From Mycosarcoma maydis (Eukaryota; Basidiomycota; Ustilaginomycetes; Ustilaginales), in the NCBI RefSeq assembly GCF_000328475.2, contig NC_026478.1, positions 744,001-808,000 on the forward strand: 64,000 nucleotides of DNA, read 5' to 3'. Shown here piece after piece: positions 1 to 9,900 of this stretch. The position numbers and the translations under genes were made by a program. The notes below the pieces were generated by a model, which was given only the letters and a program-made list of their open reading frames with translations, did no database searches and was not told the DNA's origin. Position 1 is the first letter of the stretch. Each line of letters starts with the position of its first letter.

Positions 1-2
1 CC

Positions 3-1592
3 AGGGCAGCTTCCGCCTCCAGCTCAAGCTCAGGTATCGGTGCGCTGCGTACCACATTAGGCAAGCGTGCCAACCCCTACGTCAAGCGTCCCTCGCTAAT
101 CAATGATCAGCCTGCCATCCAGAGCGCCTATCCGGTGCTTGGCATCAACGGTCAGACCAACAGGGTCTCCCGCCCCACTGCTCCCGCACCTCGCCGATGC
201 GTCTCTGCCTTTGATCAGAGCTCCGTGCTCGCAAGCGCAGCCGCTTCCAAGCCGAGTGCCAATGCCAGTAGTATCAGCGTCGACTCGCCCATCTCCCCTG
301 ACCGTCGTCGTTCCCAGCTTTCCGGTCACAGCGAGGTGACGGATGCCAATGGCTCACCCATCGCACCTGCGATGCGAGCCCGCACGCGCCCCCATTATTT
401 ACGCCGCGGCAGCAAGGACGATAGCTCGCCGCTTGCCTATGGTACAGGCATGAAGCGCAGCAGCTCGAGAGGCAACGATACCATGGTCGACGACTTGGCG
501 CTTGGTGACCCCGCTTACGCCAACTCACCTGCCAGCGCTGAGAGCCTTCCCGGCTTTGGTGCTTCTGAAAAGGAGGGCAAGATCCTTCCCTGTTTCAACG
601 TCAAGGATGACGGACTCATGAGGATCACCCCGCAGACCATGACGGACTTGCTCGCTGGTAAATACACCAACGCCATCATGAGCTATCAAGTGGTCGACTG
701 CCGGTTTGGCTACGAATACCAAGGCGGTCATATCCCCGGTGCCATCAATCTGAGTACGGTCCAACGCGTCGTTGGTCATTTTCTCCAGCCAGGGCTGGGA
801 CGCCACGCGAATGGCGAGCCGCTTCCTCCACGATCGCAGAGTGGAAAGCCGGACAAGTTTGGCAACCGACGCAAGCACGTTCTCGTTTTCCATTGCGAGT
901 TCAGCTGCAAGCGTGCTCCCACCATGGCGCTAGCGTTGCGACAGGCCGATCGAGGTCTCGCGCACGACTACCCCAACTGCCACTTCCCCGAGATCTACAT
1001 TCTACAGGGCGGCTACTGCAACTTTTTCCAGTCGTACGCCCAGCTATGTCAGCCTCAGCAGTACGTTCGCATGGACGATCCACGCTTTTTGGCAAGCAGA
1101 TCCACTGAGCTGCACGGATTCAGGAAGCAATTTTCGCGCCATCGCAGTTTCACCTACGGTGAAGGCAAGAGGCAGTCAATAGGCACCAACGCGGCTTCGA
1201 GAGGCGGCGCCGCTGCCCGGCAGTCGATCAAGGAAGAGGAAGATTCGACCTCGATCATGGAGGAGTCGCCCTGTCCTGGAGGAGCTTCGATGAAGCTCAG
1301 TGCTCGAGCTATGTCTGCGGTGCAAGTAGCGCACAGGCTCGACGCAACCACTTTGACTGCCGTGGACGAAAGCGCAGCTCCGGCTTTGGCGGTGGGCGCG
1401 GGCGATACCAGCTTTGGCAGTGTCGGCGACTCGTCCTTCGAAGACGGTATTGGCGATTCTCCGTGTGCTGCCGCCGGCAGTCGTAAACCTGCCATGATCC
1501 TGCTCGCTCAAATGGGTGCGCTGGGTGGTGCGCGTCGACCTTTGCTTCGAGCTGGTACCACGGGCAACATCTTGTCGCGACATATGTCTTGA
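3..1592 (+). CDS. cdc25: Cdc25-type M-phase inducer phosphatase, 5' truncated by window edge
   Basis: This is a dual-specificity phosphatase that removes inhibitory phosphates from the mitotic Cdk (Cdk1/Cdc2) to drive entry into mitosis. The frame is open from base 3, so the N-terminus lies outside the window; 529 codons are present. The rhodanese-like catalytic domain spans about codons 210-350 and contains VVDCRFGYEYQGGHI, a typical Cdc25 signature. The active-site CX5R loop is HCEFSCKRAP, with Cys at bases 894-896. The preceding region is Ser-rich and low in complexity, as usual for the regulatory half of Cdc25. A tail of about 180 residues after the catalytic domain is longer than in animal enzymes and looks disordered. 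Identification rests on the HCEFSxxR loop and the flanking rhodanese fold, both seen directly. The upstream boundary and any upstream introns cannot be judged here. Confidence 0.95.
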   Translation, partial: RAASASSSSSGIGALRTTLGKRANPYVKRPSLINDQPAIQSAYPVLGINGQTNRVSRPTAPAPRRCVSAFDQSSVLASAAASKPSANASSISVDSPISPDRRRSQLSGHSEVTDANGSPIAPAMRARTRPHYLRRGSKDDSSPLAYGTGMKRSSSRGNDTMVDDLALGDPAYANSPASAESLPGFGASEKEGKILPCFNVKDDGLMRITPQTMTDLLAGKYTNAIMSYQVVDCRFGYEYQGGHIPGAINLSTVQRVVGHFLQPGLGRHANGEPLPPRSQSGKPDKFGNRRKHVLVFHCEFSCKRAPTMALALRQADRGLAHDYPNCHFPEIYILQGGYCNFFQSYAQLCQPQQYVRMDDPRFLASRSTELHGFRKQFSRHRSFTYGEGKRQSIGTNAASRGGAAARQSIKEEEDSTSIMEESPCPGGASMKLSARAMSAVQVAHRLDATTLTAVDESAAPALAVGAGDTSFGSVGDSSFEDGIGDSPCAAAGSRKPAMILLAQMGALGGARRPLLRAGTTGNILSRHMS

Positions 1593-3803
1593 CGTGCTTC
1601 GCCAGCAGCATGTCGCAGCCGACGACATACATTGGCTTCATGTTTTCCTTTGCATTCCATATACCTTCCATCTGCACTTGCATTTCATTTCTGGCTCTAT
1701 TGCGCATCTCTGCATCTACTTGTTTTCATTCAATGCATTTCGTCTATTGGAACTGAGACAAAGTGTGAGTCACGAGTGTGTCAGGTGAAAGGAGCGATTG
1801 AGGAGGGCAGCGGATGATTGCGCAAGTGGAGGTTTTGAACTCCGATGAAGCGTGAGATGAGGCGAACAATCGCGCGAACATGGTGCAACGACCTACAGTA
1901 CTGTAAGTTTACGTTAGCAGATGCGGCGATATCTGACGTCGCACGTTGCACGTTGTTGCGGTGATGGAGGGGGCGGGCCGAGAGGCATTTGTGGTTGCAA
2001 GGATTTGTGGTTTTGGGGGGGGCGGGTTTGTGCGTTCGCTCGATGTTGAGCACGTGGTGGAGTATTGGGTGTGATGAGATTCAGAATGCATGGCACGTCG
2101 ATGCGGACAGGTGCTGAGGGCGGAGGTGGAAAACTTGACGTGTGACGACGACGACGCACGACGCACGACGCACGACGCGCGCAGTCAGGATCTGGATTTC
2201 AGGCTGGTATTCGTAGCTGGATGCGATGGGATTGCAGGTGACGGTTCATTAAGAGGGCAAGTTAGCCTACGACGGTGGTGGAGTCGACATGCTTGCCTGG
2301 GCACCGATGCGACCTACACTGCAACCGTGTCAGGGATGGTTGACAAGCGCTCGCGCTCCACCTCTTGGTCTCACACACACGCCTTACCTGAAGAGTCACT
2401 CGTGCTACACGAACATTATCACTGGTCGAAAGGGCAACGCCTCGGCACACGACGCGCGCTTCTCGTCGTCCTGTTCTGTGCGATGTTTTTCCCATATACC
2501 TCACGCATGATCACCGACGCCCTGTCGTCGTCTGTGCTTCGTCTTCTACAACGCCGACTGGTAGTAGCACAGCCAAGACCGCGCAGAGCATACCCGTTCC
2601 AGGAGCGGCCGGCAAGCAAGCTGTGCACTCTACCGATTTCCACCACTTTAGAATCAAGTCTGACAGTTCGGGCGACGCGAACAGTGGGATTCTAACGGGC
2701 TCGCTGCCAAGTACAGCGATCCAGCGGAGCGCACGGATTCGGACGGTGCGTCGTCAAGCTCGGTCGACCCTGTCGTCTTTCAGCCGCACACGCCGAGAGG
2801 TTTTGTTGACTCAAACTGGGTCTCGTACCACGATCGTTGAGGCGAAAGCCCCGCGCAGTGCTAGCGTACACGTTGGCGGTAGCGTGCCTTGACTCGTGTA
2901 CCCTGCCGGATCGCACGCGCCGTCCGCATCGCCAGTTGGCGCCACCCAAATCTGCGCGCTTACGCCGTTCGACATGACGCGCACCTCGTTATTCGCAACT
3001 GCTCCGTCTTGCGCGGTTCTGACTTGCACTTTGTGCTGCGCCGAGCGGGCTGGTCGGTACGGTGAGAGAGCGGTGTGGCGGCAACGTCGCGAGCGATTGT
3101 TCGAGTACGCGACTCGCGTGCACGACAGACGGTGTCCGAGGGCGATATGCCTAGCTACCGCACGCCACATTGCGCTCTTACAAGTCATGCCGTACAGCTA
3201 CATGCTGAGTATGGAATCTAACTTGACTTGTCTTGAGGTCAACAAGCTGTGCTGGTCGTGAGGCGTGGTTTGGCGTGTTGAACAGCCCATTGCGCAGAGG
3301 CGCATTTACACAAGCGTTGGACCATCTCGCCAACCATGAGCTTGTCCAACCGCTCGCACCGCACCCGACTCGGAATCGCCATCAACGGTCCCACAGCCAT
3401 CGACTACGATCACGCCGCTTCGCGTACCATCAGAGTTCGATTCTGCACGTCAACCACCCCGGCGCGCTGCTCAGCAGGATTGCATCAACCAAGCTGCTCA
3501 ACAACGCTGACACGAACCGTCTTGCTTTCCTCTTTGCTTGGCAAATCGCATCGATTGTCGGTAGATCGAAACGGTGCGCGACACGCATCGATCAATCCTC
3601 GTACTTTCGAAACTCAAGCGTTCGCATCAACGCGTTGCAACCAGACCGGCGCAACACATGATCTGGATCGATCGATGCCGCCACTCGCGCCTCGCAGCCA
3701 CCACACCTCACATCTCACACCACACACGCTGTACCGTACACACGGTCACGACTTGTCCAACTCGATATTTTTTTCTTTGCAGCTTCCAGCCACTCGCTCG
3801 CCT
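1593..3803. other. Intergenic, 2.2 kb between convergent genes
   Basis: This spacer separates the 3' ends of cdc25 and the glycosylase-NatD gene. It holds a G-rich run near 2014-2024 and a short tandem array of an ACGACGC-like unit at about 2143-2180. Small open frames occur on both strands but none has a recognisable domain. For two 3' ends meeting tail to tail the spacer is unusually long, so an unrecognised non-coding or spliced gene is possible. Confidence 0.5.
2143..2180. repeat. Short tandem array, ACGACGC-type unit
   Basis: Seen directly: a run of GACGACGACGAC followed by several copies of a CGCACGA heptamer. It lies outside recognised genes. No function is inferred. Confidence 0.75.
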
Positions 3804-5741
3804 CTATGATTCTACTGCCTTGTACATGGTCTCAAAGTCGACGGTGCTGTGCTTGTGCAGACTGGGACTGTTGCGATCGACGCTGAAGCCGATCTTGTGA
3901 TAAAACTTCTTGGCCGCCTTGTTCTGGTCGAAGACGGTCAGCATTAGCTTTCTCATGTGTGTCTGTTTCGCGAGCGCATGTACGACGTGGATGAGTTCGG
4001 TGCCCAAACCATCACGCTGATTCTGCGGACGAATCTGGATTTCGTACAGGTACGCCACCTCGATCTGCTGCTCGCCTGGACGTGCGACGGGGTCGTCGTG
4101 AGAACACGGCTCCGTGTCGAAACGGAACATGGTGAAGCCCGCGATCTCTGCGCCCTCGGCTGGTGCGGGTCGGATAATGACGAAGCGCGATTCGTCGTCG
4201 AACAGCTCCTTCTTCTTTGCCGTCGGTTTCCAGCCCAGTGTCGAGTTGCGGTACATCGACTTCATGTTGGTTTCAAACAGGCTGAAGATGCGCTTTCGTT
4301 GTTCCGACGATAGTTGCGACGACGTGAGCAGCTCGAGTGAAAAGTTGCGCGTTTTGAGGTTTGAAGAGATCGGATTCGACGAACGAGTGCCGCGATGCTT
4401 TTGCAGCATCTTGAGCAAGTCATCAGCGCAAGCGGAGCGAGCCGACTCGAGCGCCGCAGCGTAGTCGATCGATGACTCAGACTTGGTCTTGACCTTCTTA
4501 CGAACCGCTCCCGTTAAAGAGGCAGGATCCTGCTCTTCCACCTTGACTCCAGCAAAGCGTTCCGCAGCAGCTTCCTTCAACGCCTTGCCTTTCCTACCCA
4601 GTAACCCGTTCGCCTTCAATGGACACGGCCTCTGCTTGCATTCGTTCGACTCCTCGTCTTCCACGCTGCTACCTGTCTCCTCCTTGAGCGTCGCAAACCC
4701 CTTTGCCGAGCAGTTTGCACACATCTTTCCATGCTTGATCAACAGTACGTGCAACGCATACTTGAGTGGACCGGGAACCCTCTCATGCAGGTGGTAGTAC
4801 GTCTGGTCGCGATTCGCCTTCTCCGGGACCCAAGCGAGCGCCTTGCACAGTCGGAAGACGTGTGTATCGACCGCCATGCTCTGCCTGCCGATGCAAAACG
4901 CCAGCACGCACGAGGCAACTTTGGGTCCAACACCGTTGAAGCTCACTAGCTCCTGCATGATCTCGTCGTCCGTTGCGTCGTGCAGGTGATCGAGTGAGAG
5001 TTTCCCGTGACGTTGGAGCGTTTGATTGAGGATGCCTTTGATGGTGCGCGCCTTGTTGTTAGCTAGACCACCACAACGGATGGCTTCGACGAGTTCGGAT
5101 TCCGGAGCCGCATGGATTGCGTGCCAGTTGCGTACACCGAAGTGTTCCGTGAGAGACCGGTGAGCCGCAGCTGAATTGCGGCTCGATGTGTTGCAGCTGA
5201 GCACGGTGCGCACAACCGCATCGAGAACAGATGCAACATCTCCGCACCCTCCCCACCGATCGTCGCCCTTTGGTGTAGTGTACTTGGGCAGACCTTGACC
5301 GCCTTCGGATTCACGCTTGTAGCCATGAAACTCGCCCAGGATCCACGCGACTCGGTCGGCCTCCTCCGCCGTAGGCAGTGGATGGTCCGGAAACGGAGAT
5401 GCCAAAATCGACGACTTGTACGACGCCAGCTTGCGTTCCGAAGTGGACTGCTTCTTGCTTGGCGATGCAGCTTCCGAAATGCCGCTTTTATCGTCGACTT
5501 GTTCCGACTTGATCGGCCAAGAGACGAGCTCGTTGATTTGTGCACTTTCAGTCTTTACACCTCTCTTGCGCTTATTCCCTGCGCGAGATTCTCGGACCGC
5601 GCTGCGCGTGCGAGGAAACACGACCTCTTGAACTTCGGTCTTGATGGCGCGCGATGCGGTTGAGCTTTTCCTGGACGGTGTCGGATAGACTGCAGCTTTG
5701 CGAGCCGAAGTCCTCCTCGTCGTCGATCCGGCTGCTGTCAT
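3804..5741 (-). CDS. Endonuclease III-like DNA glycosylase fused to NatD/Naa40 N-terminal acetyltransferase
   Basis: One uninterrupted frame of 645 codons joins two enzymes that are normally separate. The N-terminal 110 residues are basic and Lys/Arg-rich (KRKRG at about 57-61), suggesting nuclear import. Residues about 165-375 form an HhH-GPD DNA glycosylase: the helix-hairpin-helix GVGPKVAS carries the family Lys (about 274) and MAVDTHVFRLC carries the catalytic Asp (about 292). A four-Cys set follows (about 341, 344, 368, 373), with spacing wider than the classical CX6CX2CX5C iron-sulfur loop. Residues about 455-645 match NatD/Naa40, which acetylates the N-terminal Ser of histones H4 and H2A: YEIQI, QRDGLGTELI (acetyl-CoA loop), LTVFDQNKAAKKFY and DRNSPS. 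The start is the first ATG of the frame; in-frame sequence upstream lacks one. An internal Met at base 4409 could give a free 201-residue acetyltransferase. Domain calls are firm; a functional link is inference. Confidence 0.88.
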   Translation of the reverse strand: MTAAGSTTRRTSARKAAVYPTPSRKSSTASRAIKTEVQEVVFPRTRSAVRESRAGNKRKRGVKTESAQINELVSWPIKSEQVDDKSGISEAASPSKKQSTSERKLASYKSSILASPFPDHPLPTAEEADRVAWILGEFHGYKRESEGGQGLPKYTTPKGDDRWGGCGDVASVLDAVVRTVLSCNTSSRNSAAAHRSLTEHFGVRNWHAIHAAPESELVEAIRCGGLANNKARTIKGILNQTLQRHGKLSLDHLHDATDDEIMQELVSFNGVGPKVASCVLAFCIGRQSMAVDTHVFRLCKALAWVPEKANRDQTYYHLHERVPGPLKYALHVLLIKHGKMCANCSAKGFATLKEETGSSVEDEESNECKQRPCPLKANGLLGRKGKALKEAAAERFAGVKVEEQDPASLTGAVRKKVKTKSESSIDYAAALESARSACADDLLKMLQKHRGTRSSNPISSNLKTRNFSLELLTSSQLSSEQRKRIFSLFETNMKSMYRNSTLGWKPTAKKKELFDDESRFVIIRPAPAEGAEIAGFTMFRFDTEPCSHDDPVARPGEQQIEVAYLYEIQIRPQNQRDGLGTELIHVVHALAKQTHMRKLMLTVFDQNKAAKKFYHKIGFSVDRNSPSLHKHSTVDFETMYKAVES

Positions 5742-5838
5742 TGCTGAGATCGTGTTGGCGCCGTACAAGCTGCAACTTCTCGAGTGCGTACTATACACAA
5801 TCGCGTGCGAAGCAGCCAAATCCGGAACTACGTGCAGT

Positions 5839-5867
5839 CCGTGTAGCCCGTGTAGCCCGTGTAGCCG
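5839..5867. repeat. Three tandem 9-bp units (CCGTGTAGC)
   Basis: Three near-identical GTGTAGCCC units lie about 100 bp upstream of the proposed ATG of the glycosylase-NatD gene. The array is read directly; any promoter role is speculative. Confidence 0.75.
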
Positions 5868-6204
5868 CTGAACAGCGACAGCGACAAGCGAAGCCCACCG
5901 AATTTTGGCACCGCTGTTTCGACCTCCGCTGTCGTGTGTGCCCTTTGCTCTTAACCAGCTCTCGCTTGCGTGTACCCGTTCACTAGACTCTATCAGGTGG
6001 TTTGGCGTGGCTGCCCGTGGTAATAGCCAAAGGCATGTCGTAGAGTCCTTGTCCAGTCCAACGTCCTACTTCCGCAGCAACCAAGCCGCTTACACTACCA
6101 TGACGTCGCATGAGGCTTCTTTGCCGAGCAACACGATCTCGTCAGCCTTTGCTCATCACCACAGCTCTAAGTGGAGGCTTAACCGTTCACAATTCACAAT
6201 AGTG

Positions 6205-6238
6205 AATCACGAATTAAAAAAAAATCTGATTCGTGATT
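6205..6238. repeat. Perfect 10-bp inverted repeat with A-rich loop
   Basis: The arms AATCACGAAT (6205-6214) and ATTCGTGATT (6229-6238) are exact reverse complements, separated by 14 bases that include a run of nine or so A. This is the cleanest paired copy of the TCACGA/TCGTGA motif found in most spacers of this window. Confidence 0.9.
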
Positions 6239-6513
6239 TTCGCGTGTCGCACCCAAAGCCTTATGGAACTGATCGACCTAACACTATATCTTTTTGACAC
6301 GGGCACGTTGTGGTACACGAACATGAACTTCATTCCACATGACATGACACATTCACGATTCGTGATTCGTGATTCATGACTCATGACTCATTGGCATCAT
6401 CCGAACTCAGAGACAGTGTGTGGCTGCACCAGCAACACGAAACGAGATGAGCCCTCGAGCCTCGAGGGTATCGATTCGGATTCTGCGACGGATGCAACAC
6501 TTGTGAGCTGCAG

Positions 6514-9500
6514 TCACTGATACAGGATCCTGACCATTCCCAAGTTGCCCGCTTCGATTGCTTCGCGATCCAACCCAGTTGGGCCCCATCCGCTCTCGTC
6601 CGGATCGTTGCCCCAGACGACACCGAAGCCACTCGAGTCTGCGCCGTGCGTTCTGGCGCTCGACTGTGGTCCGGAGCTTGCGGTGCCACTCACTTGGCTC
6701 CTTGCTGTGTTTGCGCCTGCGCTGAAGCCCGACATCCTGGGCTTGCTCCAGCCTGAACTGGCGCCACCAGCTCCTCCTGTTGCAGCTGTAGTACCGAACA
6801 TGGATCCTCCGGGCCATCGTCGCCAATCGCTGCGTTGCGTCGATGCGATATCTTCCTCGTCTGTATCGGCGGCATCCAGCCGAGACCAGGGCGAGAGGCC
6901 GATTTGGATGAGCATCTTTTCCAGGTCCGGCCACGAGATGCAGAGGCTGACGCAGATCTCGTCGTCGCTGTGCAGGCCGTCGAGCATATCGAACAGCTCC
7001 GGTGGAATCACGCTCACGCCGAGACGAGGGTGTGTGTGGCTGCTGCTAGCAGCGCCAATTCCCGAGACTCCAGCCGAAGCGGTTCCAGGTGCAGCAGCAC
7101 TGGGAAGTGCAGTACTGAGTCCGATCGCGCTGGCGCGCTTACGTGGAGACCGCGCTTGAGGCCCCGATGCTGCCGTCGTCATCGTCGACGGCCGTTCGGC
7201 TTGGAACGCCACAGCTGCTGCGTCCACCGCCGTGGTGGTAGGATGGCGGTAGTTGTTTCGCTGTCGCAACCGAGCTTGTCTCTTAGTAGGAGACGTGCTA
7301 AATTGACTCATCCCTCCTCCGCTGCCAGTGTGCAACGAGTCGGCCAAGTTGAACGCGCTCGCGTTGCCTCCACCTGCCCCTGCTAGCACAACGTTACTTA
7401 ACCTTGCCTCGGACGCCCCTCTGCGCGCGGGCGGGCGTGTTCCAACACCCGGACTGTCCACACTGCCGTCGCGTCCGATGCGCTGGAATGCGCTGTAAGC
7501 GCCGCTCATGCCAGAGAGCTCGCGCGGGCGTCGATCTCGCGGCTCGCGACTGCCGCTCTGTTCACGACGATGTGCAGCTTGGGTCTCGGTACGGCGAAAA
7601 CTCGAATCGTTGGATTTGAGCGCTGGCGAGTTGGTCACGGGCGAATTGCGTACCGTGCTGACCACGGATGTGTCAAATGCAGAGATGCCTTCCTCGCCAG
7701 TTCGCGATCCGAGGTAGATCGGGTATCGATGGACCCGACGTAGGAATCCCTGGATCACACCGAACGAGACGAAGCGCCTCACGTCGATACCTTTGCTGTC
7801 GATATCGTTGTCTTCAATCCAATCGTGCAGCGTCGTGCCGGCTCGAAGCAGCGAATACAGGCGAAGCAGCTCCGGATAGCTTGCATTCGGGTAGCCGGGC
7901 CTTGTGACGTAAGATGCGCATCCGCGACCAAGCGCCTCGTCATCCGCAATCTTGGCTATCGCGGGCCGCACGGTGTACATGTTGAAATACTGGAAAATGT
8001 CTACGACAATGATGCAACCATAAAACATGAGATGCTCCAGGCATGCTCGTGTAAGCTCTAGATCGGCGTCAGCCAGCTGCGCGATACGCTTGGCATGGTT
8101 CACCCCATCGATGAACGGCAGGATGCGACGCATTGTCAGGTCCCAATTGCCATCGACGCGCGACAAGAGATCGAGCAACGCTACAGGGACGTCCCAGTCG
8201 TTGATGGGTGTTGGGTTCGGATAAACGGGGAACAGTTTCAGGTTGATGGCATCGCGAACTGTGCGGCCAAGACCGTGTGGCGGTTCGCGCTTCTCAACAA
8301 GCGTAGTGCGTTTGGTAACGTCACCGGTCTCGCTGCGTAGTGCGTTGACAGAATTGGAAAGAGCAGCATCTATCGTACGCATCGAGGCGATGCTCTCGGT
8401 GAGATGCTCCAGCAACGTCGAATCGTTCCCGCCACCGTCTACTCCGCCTATGGGACTGCCGCGGCTCGAACGCCTCGTCCCTGCTGCTGTGTTGATGCTG
8501 TCAAAGGCGCCGCTATCGTGATTCGTCAATACATTTCCGAGACTTTCCGCAGCACTGAGCTCGCGGCTGGGGTCACTTTGCCTTCTGGAGCTTACGATAC
8601 CCATGGCATTGTCGCGACTCTCTTCAGACGGAAAGGCGCCTTGCGCAGCATCGTCTGTAAGGCCAAGCATCGTAGACGGTCTCGCCATGCTCGGCCTTGG
8701 ACCATCGGGGCAACTCGGGGAAACAGCAGAGTGGGGAGAGTTAGGTCCTTCTTTGCCAGGAACACTTGTATTGTAGGCGCTGCTGCTTCTCCGCATGGGC
8801 GGTGCATCATCGCGAATCGTCGTGAGCGGAGTTAGAATCTTGCCGCCCTCGCAAGGCGAGGAGCCAGAACCAGATCCGGAGCGAGACCTCAACCCACTAC
8901 CGATACCATTGTCACCGGACCCATGCGGTTGTATAGGACTCGCACGAGCCGAGGTTGGTGACGGTGTTTGACGGAGGTTTGAAAGTTGGGCCTGTTGCAT
9001 TTGCTTGATCCTGAGTTTTTCGTTTATGATGCTGCGATGGTGTTCGCCGCGCAAAGATGCGAAGCTGGTGCTTAGCGATACGAAGTCATCAGGACCGATG
9101 ATGGCAGATACAAGGCTATGTGCTTGTGGACTATTTGGTTTCGATAAAGTGTTGAGGTAAGACGTATGCGGCGCTTCAGGTAGCGCGACGAAGCTTTCAC
9201 TGTACGAGCCGAGATCTTCAAAGAGCTGCTCGATGACTCCGTACATACGTGGCAAACTCTTGGGACTGGACAAGAAAGACTGTGTCTCCTCCAATCCGCG
9301 AAGGACTCGGCCACACTTCCGAACGACTGGTTCGTAGGCTCGTACATCCGACTGCCCATCAAAGACGAAGCAGAGGTTGAAAATGAAGTTGTTTCGCTGG
9401 TACTTTGTCGCGTCTTCGATCAATGTCGGAAAGCCCATGATCTTGTATGTTCGCTGCTCCAGCTGGGGCTTTTTTGGAACATCTGCATCCTCGGCGCCTT

Positions 9501-9900
9501 CTGGCCTTACTGAAGAATCCCTCGATGATCCTTCGTATCTTGCGGAGGCGGAGCGTACGGGCACGATGGGCGGTGCACGGGAGGAACGATTGTGGCTGCT
9601 CTGATGGGTGCTAACGGTGCCACGAGCAATGGAAGTGACGAGCCGCCCGCACAAGGGTGCTTTCGGGATCAAGTATTCGGAAAGCGCGGAAAAGTTGAAG
9701 AGTGGCTCAGTCGTCTGCGTTGGTTGCGGATGTGCTGATGCTGCAGAGGTTGGGTCTGGCTTCGAACGTATCTGTTCTTCGGTGATGGATCCTTCCGGCA
9801 CTTGATAAATGACTTTGGGGCCTTCTGTCGGATGAAAAGTGGCGTAAAATATGGCAAGGAGACGAGGCAGAAACTGCTCGTCGAGCGTTGATATCGACAT
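6514..9900 (-). CDS. npr2: NPR2/NPRL2-type nitrogen permease regulator (SEACIT/GATOR1 subunit)
   Basis: NPR2 is a subunit of the SEACIT/GATOR1 complex that restrains TORC1 at the vacuole or lysosome when nitrogen or amino acids are scarce. The family start is clear: IFYATFHPTEGPKVIYQVPE at about residues 15-34, then GRLVTS and YQRNNFIFNLCFVFD of the longin-like N-terminal domain. Family-like segments recur later (DLTMRRILPFIDGVNHAKRI and IVVDIFQYFNMY). The protein is 1128 residues, much longer than animal NPRL2 (about 380) or yeast Npr2 (about 600); the excess is Ser/Gly/Arg-rich spacer at about 300-600 and 780-1060. The start chosen is the ATG at 9900, because in-frame sequence upstream begins only with a non-ATG codon and the homology starts just after this Met. 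No intron was needed. The short C-terminus ends MVRILYQ. Confidence 0.9.
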   Translation of the reverse strand: MSISTLDEQFLPRLLAIFYATFHPTEGPKVIYQVPEGSITEEQIRSKPDPTSAASAHPQPTQTTEPLFNFSALSEYLIPKAPLCGRLVTSIARGTVSTHQSSHNRSSRAPPIVPVRSASARYEGSSRDSSVRPEGAEDADVPKKPQLEQRTYKIMGFPTLIEDATKYQRNNFIFNLCFVFDGQSDVRAYEPVVRKCGRVLRGLEETQSFLSSPKSLPRMYGVIEQLFEDLGSYSESFVALPEAPHTSYLNTLSKPNSPQAHSLVSAIIGPDDFVSLSTSFASLRGEHHRSIINEKLRIKQMQQAQLSNLRQTPSPTSARASPIQPHGSGDNGIGSGLRSRSGSGSGSSPCEGGKILTPLTTIRDDAPPMRRSSSAYNTSVPGKEGPNSPHSAVSPSCPDGPRPSMARPSTMLGLTDDAAQGAFPSEESRDNAMGIVSSRRQSDPSRELSAAESLGNVLTNHDSGAFDSINTAAGTRRSSRGSPIGGVDGGGNDSTLLEHLTESIASMRTIDAALSNSVNALRSETGDVTKRTTLVEKREPPHGLGRTVRDAINLKLFPVYPNPTPINDWDVPVALLDLLSRVDGNWDLTMRRILPFIDGVNHAKRIAQLADADLELTRACLEHLMFYGCIIVVDIFQYFNMYTVRPAIAKIADDEALGRGCASYVTRPGYPNASYPELLRLYSLLRAGTTLHDWIEDNDIDSKGIDVRRFVSFGVIQGFLRRVHRYPIYLGSRTGEEGISAFDTSVVSTVRNSPVTNSPALKSNDSSFRRTETQAAHRREQSGSREPRDRRPRELSGMSGAYSAFQRIGRDGSVDSPGVGTRPPARRGASEARLSNVVLAGAGGGNASAFNLADSLHTGSGGGMSQFSTSPTKRQARLRQRNNYRHPTTTAVDAAAVAFQAERPSTMTTAASGPQARSPRKRASAIGLSTALPSAAAPGTASAGVSGIGAASSSHTHPRLGVSVIPPELFDMLDGLHSDDEICVSLCISWPDLEKMLIQIGLSPWSRLDAADTDEEDIASTQRSDWRRWPGGSMFGTTAATGGAGGASSGWSKPRMSGFSAGANTARSQVSGTASSGPQSSARTHGADSSGFGVVWGNDPDESGWGPTGLDREAIEAGNLGMVRILYQ

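Larger units (their letters stand above)
5742..6513. other. Intergenic, promoter side of the glycosylase-NatD gene
   Basis: The spacer lies between two minus-strand genes. It contains three tandem copies of a CGTGTAGCC-like 9-mer (about 5840-5866), a perfect 10-bp inverted repeat around an A-rich loop (6205-6238), and a cluster of TTCACGATTCGTGATT-type units at 6351-6391. No gene was recognised. Confidence 0.6.

Noticed and set aside
2090..2695. 201-codon plus-strand frame in the cdc25 3' spacer
   Set aside because: No recognisable domain, Arg/Thr-rich composition typical of random frames in GC-rich DNA, and it crosses a tandem ACGACGC repeat.
6376..6391. AP-1-like TGACTCA sites in the repeat clusters
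   Set aside because: They arise from the repeat unit itself; nothing shows binding by a bZIP factor.
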